Assembly: GCF_004348685.1 (NCBI RefSeq)
Contig: NZ_SMKO01000008.1
Coordinates: forward strand, 55,247 to 119,246
Length of the DNA stretch: 64,000 nucleotides
Direction: 5' to 3'
DNA from: Nonomuraea deserti
GTDB taxonomy: Bacteria > Actinomycetota > Actinomycetes > Streptosporangiales > Streptosporangiaceae
This document shows positions 16,879 through 25,572 of the stretch, in pieces; position 1 is the stretch's first letter, and the number at the start of each line of letters is the position of its first letter. The position numbers and the translations under genes are program-made. Under the pieces are notes generated by a model. The model ran no database searches. It was not told the DNA's origin and worked only from the letters and a program-made list of their open reading frames with translations.

Positions 16879-17748
16879 CTAGCCTCTCTCCACCCGATGG
16901 CTTTCCACGGCGCTGATCGTTCGCTCGAACGCCTCGTTGGTCCGTTCGTACGTGCTCTGGGCGATCGCCACGTAGACGGCGTCCAGCACGAACAGTTGCG
17001 AGTGGACGGCGGCCAGCCCGCCGAGCCGGAACGTGGTCTCCCTGCTGGCGGTGGTCAGCACCAGCTCGGCCAGCTCGGCCAGCGGGGAACGGGCGAAAGA
17101 GGTGACGGCGACCGTCAGCGCGCCGTGGCTGCCGGCCTCGGCCAGCGCCTCCATGACCTCGCGGGTGCGGCCCCTGTGGCTGATGCCGACGGCCACGTCG
17201 CCTTCCTTGAGCAGCGCCGCCTCCGACAGCGCCACGTGGGCGTCTCCCGCGCTCCAGCAGGGGACGCCGATGCGGCGCAGCCGGCCTTCGAACATGGTGG
17301 CGACGTTACCGCTGGTGGAGACGCCGACGAGGAGGACGCGCGGGGCGGCCACGATGGCCGCGGCCACCTGGGCGACCACGTCGAGGTCGAGCTGCGCGGC
17401 GGTGTCCTGGATCAGCCGGACGTCGGCGGCGGCCATCACCTCGATGGCCGCGTCGAGCGGGTCGTCGGGGCCGATCTCGTGCCCGACGCCCGCGCCCCAG
17501 CCCGCCTGCGCCGCCCGCCCGGTCTCGGTGGCGAGGGCGACCCGCAGCTCGGCGTAACCGGAGAAGCCGAACGCCCGGCAGAACCTGGTCACGGTGGCGG
17601 GCGAGCTGCCGGCGCGCTCGGCCAGCGCGATGATGGTCGACCGCGCGGCCTCCGCCGGGTCGCCGAGTATCACCTCGCCCACCCTGCGCAGTGCCTCCGG
17701 CAAACCGGGTAGCTCTGTTTCGACGCGCCCTAGCGCTCCTGAAGTCAC
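16879..17748 (-). CDS. RpiR-family regulator, copy A
   Basis: 289 residues from a GTG preceded by GGAAGG at seven-base spacing; an upstream TTG at 17811 would run into the control region. It has an N-terminal RpiR helix-turn-helix (STIIALAERAGSSPATVTRFCRAFGFSGYAELR) and a C-terminal SIS domain sensing a phosphosugar (VGVSTSGNVATMFEGRL, AVGISHRGRTREVMEAL). It heads the module A operon and is divergent from the kinase gene. GlcNAc-6-phosphate or a derived phosphosugar is the likely effector (inference). Confidence 0.85.
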   Translation of the reverse strand: MTSGALGRVETELPGLPEALRRVGEVILGDPAEAARSTIIALAERAGSSPATVTRFCRAFGFSGYAELRVALATETGRAAQAGWGAGVGHEIGPDDPLDAAIEVMAAADVRLIQDTAAQLDLDVVAQVAAAIVAAPRVLLVGVSTSGNVATMFEGRLRRIGVPCWSAGDAHVALSEAALLKEGDVAVGISHRGRTREVMEALAEAGSHGALTVAVTSFARSPLAELAELVLTTASRETTFRLGGLAAVHSQLFVLDAVYVAIAQSTYERTNEAFERTISAVESHRVERG

Positions 17749-17780
17749 GAATATTCCTTCCGAATACTCGGTCTTCTGGC

Positions 17781-17791
17781 GAAAATTATTC
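17781..17791. promoter_or_regulatory. AT-rich element, RpiR A / kinase A control region
   Basis: GAAAATTATTC is an AT-rich near-palindrome in the 82-bp divergent region. A related element (CAATAATTTTTG) lies at the equivalent place in module B. This is a candidate RpiR operator. Confidence 0.5.
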
Positions 17792-17830
17792 TTGCTTCCT
17801 GGCCACGTCAAGCCCCAGACTCAGTCCGTG

Positions 17831-18907
17831 ATGCAATCGCTAGTCGTCGGTGTCGATGCCGGAGCCACCTCCACGCGGGTCGCCGTTCACACGCTCGACG
17901 GCACGCGGGTGGGCTACGCCCGGGCGGGCGCGGGCAATCCGACCGCCCACGGGCTGGCCAAGGCGGTGTCGGCGATCGAGACCGCGCTCGGGCAGGCGCT
18001 CGGCTCCCTCGACGGGTCGCGGGTGGTCGCCTCGCTGGCCGGGGTCGCGGGGCACGTCGAGGAGATGGTGCCCGCGCTGGCGAAGGTCTGGGCCGGGCAC
18101 GGCGTCGCCGCGGGGCCGCGTTACATGGGCGACGTGCCGATCGCCTACGCCGCGGGGTCGCCCGAACCGGACGGCTCGCTGCTGCTGTCGGGCACGGGCG
18201 CGGTCGCGGCCAGGATCGCCGGGTTCGAGCTCGGCGTGGTCGCCGACGGGCTGGGATGGTTGCTGGGCGACGCGGGCTCGGGCTTCTGGATCGGCCGCGA
18301 GGCCGCCAGGGCGGTGGTCGACGCCTTCGACCGCGGCCTGCCGGTCACGACCCTGGACCGCACGGCGACGGACGCGGACCGCGATCCCGCTCCCCGCTCG
18401 GGAGCTGATCGAGATCCCGCTCCTGGCACGAAGGCGGACCGCGATCCCGCTCCTGGCGCGGGCGGCGCTGCGGCCGGGAGCGGTCTGCTCGTCGCTCTCG
18501 TCGGCGAGCACTTCCTCGGCGACGAGCGGCCCGCCGCGCCGCGCGCCGTCGCCGACCGCATCGTACGCCTGGCGCAGGCCGACCACATGCGCCTGGCGGA
18601 GCTCTCCTCGCTGGTCAGCCGGGCCGCGTCGGAAGGCGACCCGCTGGCCGCCGGAATCGTGCGCGAGGCGGCCGGCCACCTGGTCGCCACGCTGAGAAGG
18701 GTGCACACGTCGGGGCCCGTGGTGCTCGCCGGCAGCGTGCTGACCAGCCCTGGGCCGGTGCGCCAGGCCGTGACGGAGCTGCTCGCGGGCGAGCAGGTCA
18801 AGACGGCGGGTGAGGCGGCCGGTGCGGCAGCCTGGCTGGCGGCCCGCGACCTGCTCCCGGAGCCCGACGCCAAGGCCCTGCACGCCGCCTTCACCACCAC
18901 CCTCTGA
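17831..18907 (+). CDS. BadF/BcrA-family N-acetylglucosamine kinase-like protein, copy A
   Basis: A 358-residue ASKHA-fold kinase. It has the phosphate-1 motif VVGVDAGATSTRVAVHTLDGTRVG, phosphate-2/adenosine region LLSGTGAVAARIAG and DGLGWLLGDAGSGFWIGREAARAV, typical of bacterial relatives of mammalian GlcNAc kinase. It probably phosphorylates imported amino sugar. Residues 182-211 are three copies of a 10-residue unit (ADRDPAPxxx) inserted between the WIGREAA helix and GSGLLV, absent from typical family members. Divergent from the RpiR/SIS/ABC operon. Confidence 0.8.
   Translation: MQSLVVGVDAGATSTRVAVHTLDGTRVGYARAGAGNPTAHGLAKAVSAIETALGQALGSLDGSRVVASLAGVAGHVEEMVPALAKVWAGHGVAAGPRYMGDVPIAYAAGSPEPDGSLLLSGTGAVAARIAGFELGVVADGLGWLLGDAGSGFWIGREAARAVVDAFDRGLPVTTLDRTATDADRDPAPRSGADRDPAPGTKADRDPAPGAGGAAAGSGLLVALVGEHFLGDERPAAPRAVADRIVRLAQADHMRLAELSSLVSRAASEGDPLAAGIVREAAGHLVATLRRVHTSGPVVLAGSVLTSPGPVRQAVTELLAGEQVKTAGEAAGAAAWLAARDLLPEPDAKALHAAFTTTL
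18374..18463 (+). repeat. In-frame 30-bp tandem repeat, three copies, in kinase A
   Basis: Units at 18374, 18404 and 18434; first and third nearly identical, the middle diverged. Each encodes ADRDPAP plus three variable residues. They keep the reading frame of the kinase. Confidence 0.9.
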
Positions 18908-18993
18908 CGGGGGCACCACGGGCTCAAGGTGTCGGTTCTTCAGCCGCAGGGGTGATCAGATCTTCTTGACGACGATCGAGTCGGGGCGGGGAG

Positions 18994-19398
18994 TTGCGGA
19001 CCGGCGAACCCGTGCCGAGCGAGGCGGACCTGGAGGCGGAGTTCGACATCGCGCGCAGCACCGCGCGCAACGTCGCCCGGGAGCTTCGCCGACGGCGGCT
19101 CGCCCATACCGTTCGGGGCGAGGGCACCTTCGTCGGGCCCGCCGGCGTGCCACGTGAAAAGCCGACGAGAGCCAAGTATGCGATCATCGCCGATGACCTG
19201 GCCGTGCGCATCAGACGCGGCGAACTCCGTCCCAACAGGGCGATCCCCAGTGAGCAGGTGCTGATGCGGCAGTACGGCGTCGCCAAGGTCACGGCCCGGC
19301 TGGCCGTCTCGCGGCTGCGGGAACAGCGGTGGGTCGTCACGGTGCCGCACCGGGGAACCTACGTGTGCGATCCGGCGCGATGGCCCGTCAGCCCTTGA
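18994..19398 (+). CDS. Tandem winged-helix GntR-like protein, probably 5'-truncated
   Basis: 134 residues from a TTG. The first part (RTGEPVPSEADLEAEFDIARSTARNVARELRR) is the second half of a GntR winged helix. The second part (about 58-128: KYAIIADDLAVRIRRGELRPNRAIPSEQVL, GVAKVTARLAVSRLREQRW) is a complete GntR winged helix. A stop lies eight codons upstream in the same frame. The missing first helix may persist in the next frame (DQIFLTTIESG just before the TCGGGGCGGGGAG run), suggesting a frameshift. No ligand domain is present. It overlaps the convergent permease gene by 11 bp. Confidence 0.5.
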   Translation: MRTGEPVPSEADLEAEFDIARSTARNVARELRRRRLAHTVRGEGTFVGPAGVPREKPTRAKYAIIADDLAVRIRRGELRPNRAIPSEQVLMRQYGVAKVTARLAVSRLREQRWVVTVPHRGTYVCDPARWPVSP

Positions 19399-20206
19399 CC
19401 GCGCCCGCCGTCATCCCGGTGCCGACGCGGCGCTGCAGGAAGAGGAAGAGCAGCAGCGCGGGCAGCGCGAACAGGCTGGCGGCGGCCATGGTGGCGCCCC
19501 AGTCGGTGCCGAACACGTCACGGAACGACGACAGCCACACCGGCAGCGTGCGCTTGTCCTGGTCCTTGATGATCAGCACGTTCACGAACGCGAACTCGTT
19601 CCACGCCGTGATGAACCCGAACAGCGAGGTCGCCATCAGCCCCGGCGCCAGCAGCGGGAAGATCACCCGCCGGAAGGCGACCAGCCGGCTGCAGCCGTCC
19701 ACCTGCGCGGCCTCCTCCAGCTCCGGCGGGATCGCGGAGAGGAACCCGCGCAGCGTCACGATCGTGAACGGCAGCGTGATCATGAAGTAGACGCCGGTCA
19801 GCATGGCCAGCGAGTCGAGCAGGTCGGTGTCCCTGGCGATGATGAACACCGGCACCAGCAGCGCCTCCCACGGCGCCATCTGCGCCGCGAACACCGCCAC
19901 CACGAACGCGCTCCGCCCGCGCCAGCGCATCCTGGTCATCGCGAACGCCGCCAGCAGCGCCACCACCAGCGCGATCAGCACCGCCGCGACCGTCACCAGC
20001 AGGCTGTTGCGCCAGTAGGTCCAGAACCCCGGCGCGCTGACCGCGGTGACGAAGTGTTCCAGCGTCGGATCGGCGGGCCAGAACGTCGGCGTGGCCGCCT
20101 GGATGTCCCGGGTCGGCTTGAACGCGGTCAGGAACATCCAGTAGACCGGGAAGACCGTCGTCACGAGCACGGCGACCGCCGTCGCGTTGAGCGCGAGACG
20201 TTTCAC
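19388..20206 (-). CDS. Carbohydrate ABC permease, MalG-type (module B)
   Basis: A 272-residue permease starting with GTG that overlaps the stop of the preceding permease (GTGA). Six predicted membrane helices, EAA loop ELEEAAQVDGCSRLVAFRRVIFPLL and a GMTAGAVKG end are characteristic of the CUT1 family. It is the last gene of module B. Its closest partner is the MalF-type permease directly upstream. Substrate inferred from context: amino sugar or chito-/gluco-oligosaccharide. Confidence 0.83.
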   Translation of the reverse strand: MKRLALNATAVAVLVTTVFPVYWMFLTAFKPTRDIQAATPTFWPADPTLEHFVTAVSAPGFWTYWRNSLLVTVAAVLIALVVALLAAFAMTRMRWRGRSAFVVAVFAAQMAPWEALLVPVFIIARDTDLLDSLAMLTGVYFMITLPFTIVTLRGFLSAIPPELEEAAQVDGCSRLVAFRRVIFPLLAPGLMATSLFGFITAWNEFAFVNVLIIKDQDKRTLPVWLSSFRDVFGTDWGATMAAASLFALPALLLFLFLQRRVGTGMTAGAVKG

Positions 20207-21087
20207 GAGCGCACCATCCTTCGCAGGTTGCTGACCAGGGCGACGGCGAGGATCACGACCGTGAGCATGGCGACCGCCGAGCCCAGGTCGTAACGGTGCA
20301 GCACTCGGGCGATCTTGAACGCGTAGACCGGCAGGGTGGTGGTGGCGTCGTCGGGGCCGCCCTGGCTGAGCACCCAGATCTGCGGGAAACACTTGGCCAC
20401 CCAGATCACCTCGAGCGAGGCGATCAGCGCGAACAGTTGCCTGAGCATCGGCACGGTGATCTTCCAGAACACCTGCCAGCCGTTGCCGCCGTCGATCCGC
20501 GCCGACTCGTACAACTCCGCCGGGATCGTGGTGAGGCCCGCGTACAGGGTGAGCGCGGCGAACGGGACCGACTGCCACACGACCAGGATCACGAGTACGG
20601 CGAACGTGGCCGTGCCGTCGGCGAACCAGGTGTAGCCCTGGAAGGAGTCGAAGCCGAGGGTGACCAGCAGCCAGTTGACCACGCCCAACTCCGACTGGAA
20701 CAACCACTGGAAGATCGTGGTCGCCGCGATGATCGGGGTGGCCCAGGCCAGGGCCAGGGCGCTCATCACGGCCAGGCGCAGGCCGCGGCGCAGGCGTACG
20801 AGCATGAGGGCGACGCCGGTGGACAGGACGACGATGAGCACCACGTTGATCGCGGTCCACGCGACGGTGCGCCACACCACCTGCCAGAACTCCGTGCCGC
20901 CCAGCAGTTCGGCGTAGTTCTCCAGGCCGACGAGGGTGGCGCCGCCCCTGATCAGCTCGCCCATGCGGAAGTGCTGGAACGAGATCACCGCCGCCTTGAG
21001 CATGGGATAGAGCAGGAGGAAGGCCCCGCCTGCCACCGTGGGGGCGATGAGCAGGAAGGGCCAGAACGAGCGGTGTCCAGCCCGCAT
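20203..21087 (-). CDS. Carbohydrate ABC permease, MalF-type (module B)
   Basis: 294 residues, with membrane helices beginning FWPFLLIAPTVAGGAFLLLYP and an EAA-like loop (YESARIDGGNGWQVFWKITVPML). Overlaps both neighbours by four bases (ATGA and GTGA), showing a tightly coupled binding-protein/permease/permease unit. As in module A no ATPase gene is present, so a distant MsiK-like ATPase should drive it. Confidence 0.85.
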   Translation of the reverse strand: MRAGHRSFWPFLLIAPTVAGGAFLLLYPMLKAAVISFQHFRMGELIRGGATLVGLENYAELLGGTEFWQVVWRTVAWTAINVVLIVVLSTGVALMLVRLRRGLRLAVMSALALAWATPIIAATTIFQWLFQSELGVVNWLLVTLGFDSFQGYTWFADGTATFAVLVILVVWQSVPFAALTLYAGLTTIPAELYESARIDGGNGWQVFWKITVPMLRQLFALIASLEVIWVAKCFPQIWVLSQGGPDDATTTLPVYAFKIARVLHRYDLGSAVAMLTVVILAVALVSNLRRMVRS

Positions 21088-22346
21088 CAGGATCCGCTGT
21101 TCAGCGTCGTGGTGATCGACTCGGAGACCTTCTTCGCCTCCGCCGCCGGGTCGGCGCCGGTGAGCACGGCGGTCATGTACTGCTTGATCACCGAGGTGGC
21201 CTCGACGGCGGCCCAGTTGGGGGTGTTCGGGGTGGCCCGGCCGTTGGCCGCGCCGACGGCCATCGCGGCGGTGCCCTCGTCACCCGACAGCACGCCGGCC
21301 AGCGAGGTGCGGTTGGGGACGAAGCTCATCGTCGTGGCCAGCTCTTTCTGGAACTTCTCTCCGGCCAGGGCCTTGACCAGTTCGTACGCCTCATCCTGGT
21401 GCTGCGAGGCGACCGGGATGATCAGGTCGGAGCCGCCCGTGAAGACCGTGCCGGGTTTGTCGGCGGTCTTGCCCGGGATGGGGAAGAAGCCCATCTTGTC
21501 CTTCAGCTGGTCGTCCACCTCCAGCACGCGGGCGGCGACGCCGGGGACGGCGATGATCTGCGCGACCTTGCCCTGCGCGAACACCTCGTGCTGCGGCGGG
21601 TTGGCCTCGTCGGCGTCCTTGGGGCCCTTGCCGAGGGCCTGGAGTCGCTGGTAGAAGTCCATGCCGGCCCGGGCCTGCGGGGTGTCGAGGGCGCCCTTCC
21701 ACCGGCCGCCCTCCTGGACGGCCAGGTCGCCGCCCTCGTCCCAGATGAATCCGGCGAGCGCGTACCAGGTCTGGCCGGTCAGATAGATGCCCTGGTTGCC
21801 ACCTTTATTGAGCTTTGTCGTGATATCTAGCCACTCATCGCGGGTTTTCGGGGGCTCCTTGATGCCGGCCTCGGCGAACAGGTCCTTGTTGTAGACGACC
21901 ACGCGGTTGGCGGCGTACCAGGGGATCCCGTACTGCTTGCCGTCGATGTTGCCCGGCTGGGCCAGCCCCGGCAGCCAGTCCTCGCCCTTGAGGTCGGCGA
22001 TCTTGGCGGTCAGGTCCGTGACGCCGCCGCTGGACGAGTACTGGGCGACCTGGGTGTTGCCCACCTCGATCACGTCGGGCGCGTCGGTGCTGGCCAGGGC
22101 CGCGGTGACGCGCTCGCCGATGCCGTCCCAGGCCTGGATCTGGATGTCGAGGTCGACACCCTTGTGCGCGTCCTCGTGCTCGGTCTCGAACTTCTTCAGC
22201 AGCTCCTGCGTGACGCTGCCGTCCATGATCCAGACGGTCAGCTTCGCCGGGGCGCCGCTCGCCGCCGCCCCGGTCTCCGGCTCTGCGCCGGTGCCGCACG
22301 CGCCGACCGCGAGCACGGCCGCCAGGGCAAGGATGCGGTACTTCAT
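21087..22346 (-). CDS. Sugar-binding lipoprotein (module B)
   Basis: A 419-residue solute-binding protein with a Sec lipoprotein signal (MKYRILALAAVLAVGACGTG; lipobox VGAC, Cys17). The mature part is a CUT1 binding protein (LTVWIMDGSVTQELLKKFE, YGIPWYAANRVVVYNKDLF, FTGGSDLIIPVAS). It differs clearly from the NgcE-like protein of module A, so the two modules probably take up different saccharides. It lies 60 bp downstream of the GH16 gene in the same direction. Confidence 0.85.
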   Translation of the reverse strand: MKYRILALAAVLAVGACGTGAEPETGAAASGAPAKLTVWIMDGSVTQELLKKFETEHEDAHKGVDLDIQIQAWDGIGERVTAALASTDAPDVIEVGNTQVAQYSSSGGVTDLTAKIADLKGEDWLPGLAQPGNIDGKQYGIPWYAANRVVVYNKDLFAEAGIKEPPKTRDEWLDITTKLNKGGNQGIYLTGQTWYALAGFIWDEGGDLAVQEGGRWKGALDTPQARAGMDFYQRLQALGKGPKDADEANPPQHEVFAQGKVAQIIAVPGVAARVLEVDDQLKDKMGFFPIPGKTADKPGTVFTGGSDLIIPVASQHQDEAYELVKALAGEKFQKELATTMSFVPNRTSLAGVLSGDEGTAAMAVGAANGRATPNTPNWAAVEATSVIKQYMTAVLTGADPAAEAKKVSESITTTLNSGS

Positions 22347-22406
22347 GGTGTTCCTTCTGGGGCTGGGGGGTGGGACCCGCGCCCGCCGGGCGGGCGCGGG
22401 GCGCGG

Positions 22407-23759
22407 TCACACGTTGGGGACGGTGTCCTTGAACGCGGTGCCGGACGAGCGCAGCGAGCCGACCCGGCTCTGCACCTCGGCGGGCGAGAGGACCTCGTTC
22501 TTGCTGTGGAAGACGTAGTCGACCTGCTGGCGGTACGTACGGGTGCCCGTCGTTCCCTGGAGATCGATGAACCACTGGTTGAACATGATCCACATCGGGG
22601 TCTCGGGGTAGTAGATGTCACCGTGGTCGGCGAAGAGCCGGCCGTCCACGTAGTACTTCATCCGGCCGCCGGAGACCTGGATGACGAGGTCGTGCCAGCC
22701 GGCGAAGCTGGCGCGCTCCTCCGTGTGGGTGTTCACGGCCTGCCAGGGCTCGCCCTGGTAGGTCTCCCAGCTGGTGGCGTAGAGGATGTTGGCCGGCTCG
22801 CCCCAGCCGCCGTTCGGCAGGTATTCGAAGTCCAGCTCGCCGTAGTCGGGGTCGAGGTTGAAGCGCAGCGGGGTGATGGTGAAGAACGTCTGCACCACGT
22901 GCTCGCCGTCGGGGCCGCTGGTCGGCGCGTCGCTGAAGCGCACGCGGGCGGCGTACGTGCCCTCGTGGAACTTGCGGTTGGCGGTGGACAGCTCGGTCTG
23001 CACGGTGCCCGAGGGGGTGCCGTTCGTCGAGGAGTCGAGCGTCAGCAGGCCGCCGGGGAACGAGACCGCGCCGGGCGACCAGGTGGCGCCGGGCACGCCG
23101 GGGCCTCCCGAGCTGCCGCGGACCGTCCAGCCGCGCTGGGCGAGCCGAGGGTCGTTCGAGCCCGTGTAGGTGAAGTCGTCGAACAGCTCGCCGCCCGGCC
23201 CCGGGGGCACGGTGGGCGTGACGGTGGGGTCGGGGTCGCTGCCGTTGGGCTTGCCCCAGGAAAGCGTGCCGTTGACGTAGACGGCGACCTTGTCCCAGTT
23301 CGAGTAGCTGGTCTGAGGGCCGTAGGAGTAGTCGTCGCCCTGCGTGAACGTCTGCCAGTCCGAGCGGTAGAAGCGCAGCTGCAGGTCGCCGGTGGTGCGG
23401 CCGGGGGCCAGGCTGCCCGAGGTGAAGCCCACCTCCAGGTACTGGTCGGCGCCCGACTGGCGGACGAACTGGCCGGTCACCGTCGAACATCCCACGACCG
23501 CCCAGGAGCAGGCGAAGCGGTAGGTCTCGCTGCCGGTGAGGTAGTAGCGGATCTTGACCTGGTTGAGCGGGATCGTGGTGGTGCCGTCGTTGAAGAGCTG
23601 GAGCCAGGGCTCGGCCTGGGCCGTGGTGGCGCCGGGCGCGCTGGTGCGGTACTGGAGGCGGACGGCCTGGTCGGCGTTGGCGGGCGCGACCAGGGCGACG
23701 GCGACGAGGAGAGCGGGGATGGCTAAGGAGAGCAGGACTTTACCGAAATTTCGGGACAT
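22407..23759 (-). CDS. Secreted CBM3-GH16 beta-glucanase-like enzyme
   Basis: 450 residues. A signal peptide (1-29, ending APANADQ) is followed by a family 3 carbohydrate-binding module (about 30-165: LQYRTSAPGATTAQAEPWLQL, IRYYLTGSETYRFAC). A Pro/Thr linker (DPDPTVTPTVPPGPGG) leads to a GH16 jelly roll (about 190-420). The GH16 catalytic motif ExDxE is intact in YGELDFEYLPNG. It probably cleaves beta-1,3/1,4-glucan outside the cell and supplies the adjacent transporter. An unusual 12-bp palindrome (CCGAAATTTCGG, 23743-23754) begins six bases inside the gene and may be an operator. Confidence 0.82.
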   Translation of the reverse strand: MSRNFGKVLLSLAIPALLVAVALVAPANADQAVRLQYRTSAPGATTAQAEPWLQLFNDGTTTIPLNQVKIRYYLTGSETYRFACSWAVVGCSTVTGQFVRQSGADQYLEVGFTSGSLAPGRTTGDLQLRFYRSDWQTFTQGDDYSYGPQTSYSNWDKVAVYVNGTLSWGKPNGSDPDPTVTPTVPPGPGGELFDDFTYTGSNDPRLAQRGWTVRGSSGGPGVPGATWSPGAVSFPGGLLTLDSSTNGTPSGTVQTELSTANRKFHEGTYAARVRFSDAPTSGPDGEHVVQTFFTITPLRFNLDPDYGELDFEYLPNGGWGEPANILYATSWETYQGEPWQAVNTHTEERASFAGWHDLVIQVSGGRMKYYVDGRLFADHGDIYYPETPMWIMFNQWFIDLQGTTGTRTYRQQVDYVFHSKNEVLSPAEVQSRVGSLRSSGTAFKDTVPNV

Positions 23760-23836
23760 GACTGGGGTTCTCCTTGATTCGACGGGTCCCCCGACTGTCG
23801 TGCGGTGCCGAAGAGCAACGGTGGGTGCGGCGCGGG

Positions 23837-24616
23837 TCAGGCGCCGCGGCGGATGCGGCCCGCGTACAGCGCCTCCAGGCGGAGGTTGTGCGCGTCGCCC
23901 TCGGGGACGTTGGCCGAGAGGTAGACCGGTGGCACTTCACCGGCTTCGAGCAGGTTGCTGACGGTCTGGGCCACGACGAGCTGGGCCAGCAGTGCCGAGG
24001 TGATCGTGGAGACCGCGCCGATGGATGCGGGCGCTGTGGAGCCTCCGCCGGACGGGGGCAGGGGAAGGACCGCGTCGCCGTAGGGGGCGTGGTTGTCGAG
24101 GACGACGTCGGCCAGGTCGGCGAGCCGGCGGCCCGAGGGATGGCGGGACGCGACGGCTTCGCTGTGGGCGCGCGAGGTGATCGCGATCAGGTCGTGACCG
24201 CGCTCCTTGACGAGCGTGGCCAGCTCGACGACCACGCCGTTGACGCCCGAGTTGGAGATGATGACGAACAGGTCGTGCTCCTGGACGGGGGCCAGGTCGA
24301 GGATGGTGCGGGCGATGGCGGGGTCGCGTTCGAGGTCGTAGCGGTCGAGCTCGGCTCTGGGGGCGTCGCCGTACAGGACGATGTCACGCAGCGCGAGCCG
24401 GTTGGTGGGCACGAGGCCGCCCGCGCGGCCGGCGATCTCCATGGCGACCGCCTCCGAGTGACCCGACCCGAACGCCTGGATCACGCCTCCCGCGGTCAGC
24501 GCCTTGGTGAAGAGGCCGGCAGCCCGCGAGATCTCCGGATCCTTCGGGACCACCTGGACGAGGTGCGCGATGTGCTCGGCGAAAGCCTGCGGGGCGACTC
24601 GCTGGTTGACCGTCAT
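23837..24616 (-). CDS. SIS-domain amino-sugar phosphate enzyme (UPF0309, NagS-like), copy B
   Basis: 259 residues, paralogous to the protein at 16144-16878: AFGSGHSEAVAMEIAGRAGGLVPTNRL, IISNSGVNGVVVELATLVKERGHD, SRHPSGRRLADLADVVLDNHAPYGDA and an AGRIRRGA end. A Gly/Ser-rich insertion of about 12 residues after AVLPLPPS distinguishes it. Its ATG overlaps the RpiR B stop. It is expected to act on an amino-sugar phosphate made by kinase B. Confidence 0.75.
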   Translation of the reverse strand: MTVNQRVAPQAFAEHIAHLVQVVPKDPEISRAAGLFTKALTAGGVIQAFGSGHSEAVAMEIAGRAGGLVPTNRLALRDIVLYGDAPRAELDRYDLERDPAIARTILDLAPVQEHDLFVIISNSGVNGVVVELATLVKERGHDLIAITSRAHSEAVASRHPSGRRLADLADVVLDNHAPYGDAVLPLPPSGGGSTAPASIGAVSTITSALLAQLVVAQTVSNLLEAGEVPPVYLSANVPEGDAHNLRLEALYAGRIRRGA

Positions 24617-25512
24617 ATATCCCCTTCTGCTGAGCCTGGTCCTGTCAGGCCCTGTTCTGGTAGTCGGTGTCCGGCCACGGCCCGCACGGTGACGTCGAAC
24701 GCCTGCTTCGTACGTTCGTACGTGCGCTGGGCGACCGACACGTAGACGACATCGAGGACGAGCAGCTGCGAGTGGATCGCGGCGAACCCCTCGGACCTGT
24801 AGCTCGTCGCGCGGCTCGCCGTCGTCAGCACCAGCTCGGCCACCTCGGCCAGCGGCGACCTCGGCTGCGAGGTGACGGCCACGGTGATCGCGCCATGGCT
24901 GCCCGACTCCGCGAGCACCTCGATGACCTCGCGCGTCCGGCCGCTGTGGGAGATGCCGATCGCCACGTCGCCCTGGCCGAGCAGCGCCGCGTCCGTCAGC
25001 GCGGTGTGGGCGTCGGACCTGCTCCAGGTCGGCACCCGCATGCGCTGCAGCCGGTATTCCATCTCGCTGGCGACGGCCGCGCTGCTCGACACCCCGAACA
25101 GCAGCACCCGCCCGGCCCTGGCCACGGCCTGCGCGACCTTCTCCACCACGGCCAGGTCGAGCTGGTCGCCGGTCTCCTGGATCAGGCGGATGTCGTTGCC
25201 CGACACGACGCTCAGCACACGGTCGAGACTGTCGTCGGGCAGGATCTCGCGGCCGATGTCGGTCTGCCACGTCTGCTGCGCCACCCGGCCGGTCTCGGTG
25301 GCGACGGCCACCCTCAGCTCGGCGTAGCCGGTGAAGCCGAGGGCACGGCAGAATCGGGTGATCGTGGCGGTGGACGTGGCACTCCGCTCGGCCAGGTCGA
25401 CGATGGTCAGCCGGGCCGCCTCCGCCGGGGCGGCGAGAATCGCATCGGCCACCTTGCGCAGCGCCTCGGGCATGTCGTGCTGCTCGGCCCTGATGCGGCT
25501 CAGTAGTTCCAC
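24613..25512 (-). CDS. RpiR-family regulator, copy B
   Basis: 299 residues from the GTG at 25512; a longer GTG form from 25578 would extend across the control region and over the kinase start. Helix-turn-helix (LTIVDLAERSATSTATITRFCRALGFTGYAELR) plus SIS domain (LLFGVSSSAAVASEMEYRLQRM, IGISHSGRTREVIEVLAES). Strongly similar to copy A throughout. No Shine-Dalgarno is seen; a CATAAT 10 bases before the GTG suggests a leaderless or near-leaderless transcript. Confidence 0.82.
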   Translation of the reverse strand: MELLSRIRAEQHDMPEALRKVADAILAAPAEAARLTIVDLAERSATSTATITRFCRALGFTGYAELRVAVATETGRVAQQTWQTDIGREILPDDSLDRVLSVVSGNDIRLIQETGDQLDLAVVEKVAQAVARAGRVLLFGVSSSAAVASEMEYRLQRMRVPTWSRSDAHTALTDAALLGQGDVAIGISHSGRTREVIEVLAESGSHGAITVAVTSQPRSPLAEVAELVLTTASRATSYRSEGFAAIHSQLLVLDVVYVSVAQRTYERTKQAFDVTVRAVAGHRLPEQGLTGPGSAEGDI

Positions 25513-25558
25513 GCGGTGATAATTATGCTCAACACCTGGTGCCGTCAAGGTGTTTCGG

Positions 25559-25570
25559 CAATAATTTTTG
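25559..25570. promoter_or_regulatory. AT-rich element, RpiR B / kinase B control region
   Basis: CAATAATTTTTG, a 12-bp palindrome with one mismatched pair, ends two bases before the kinase B ATG. A second AT-rich block (ATAATTAT) lies near 25519. Both stand out in this GC-rich DNA and parallel the element in module A. Confidence 0.5.
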
Positions 25571-25572
25571 AC

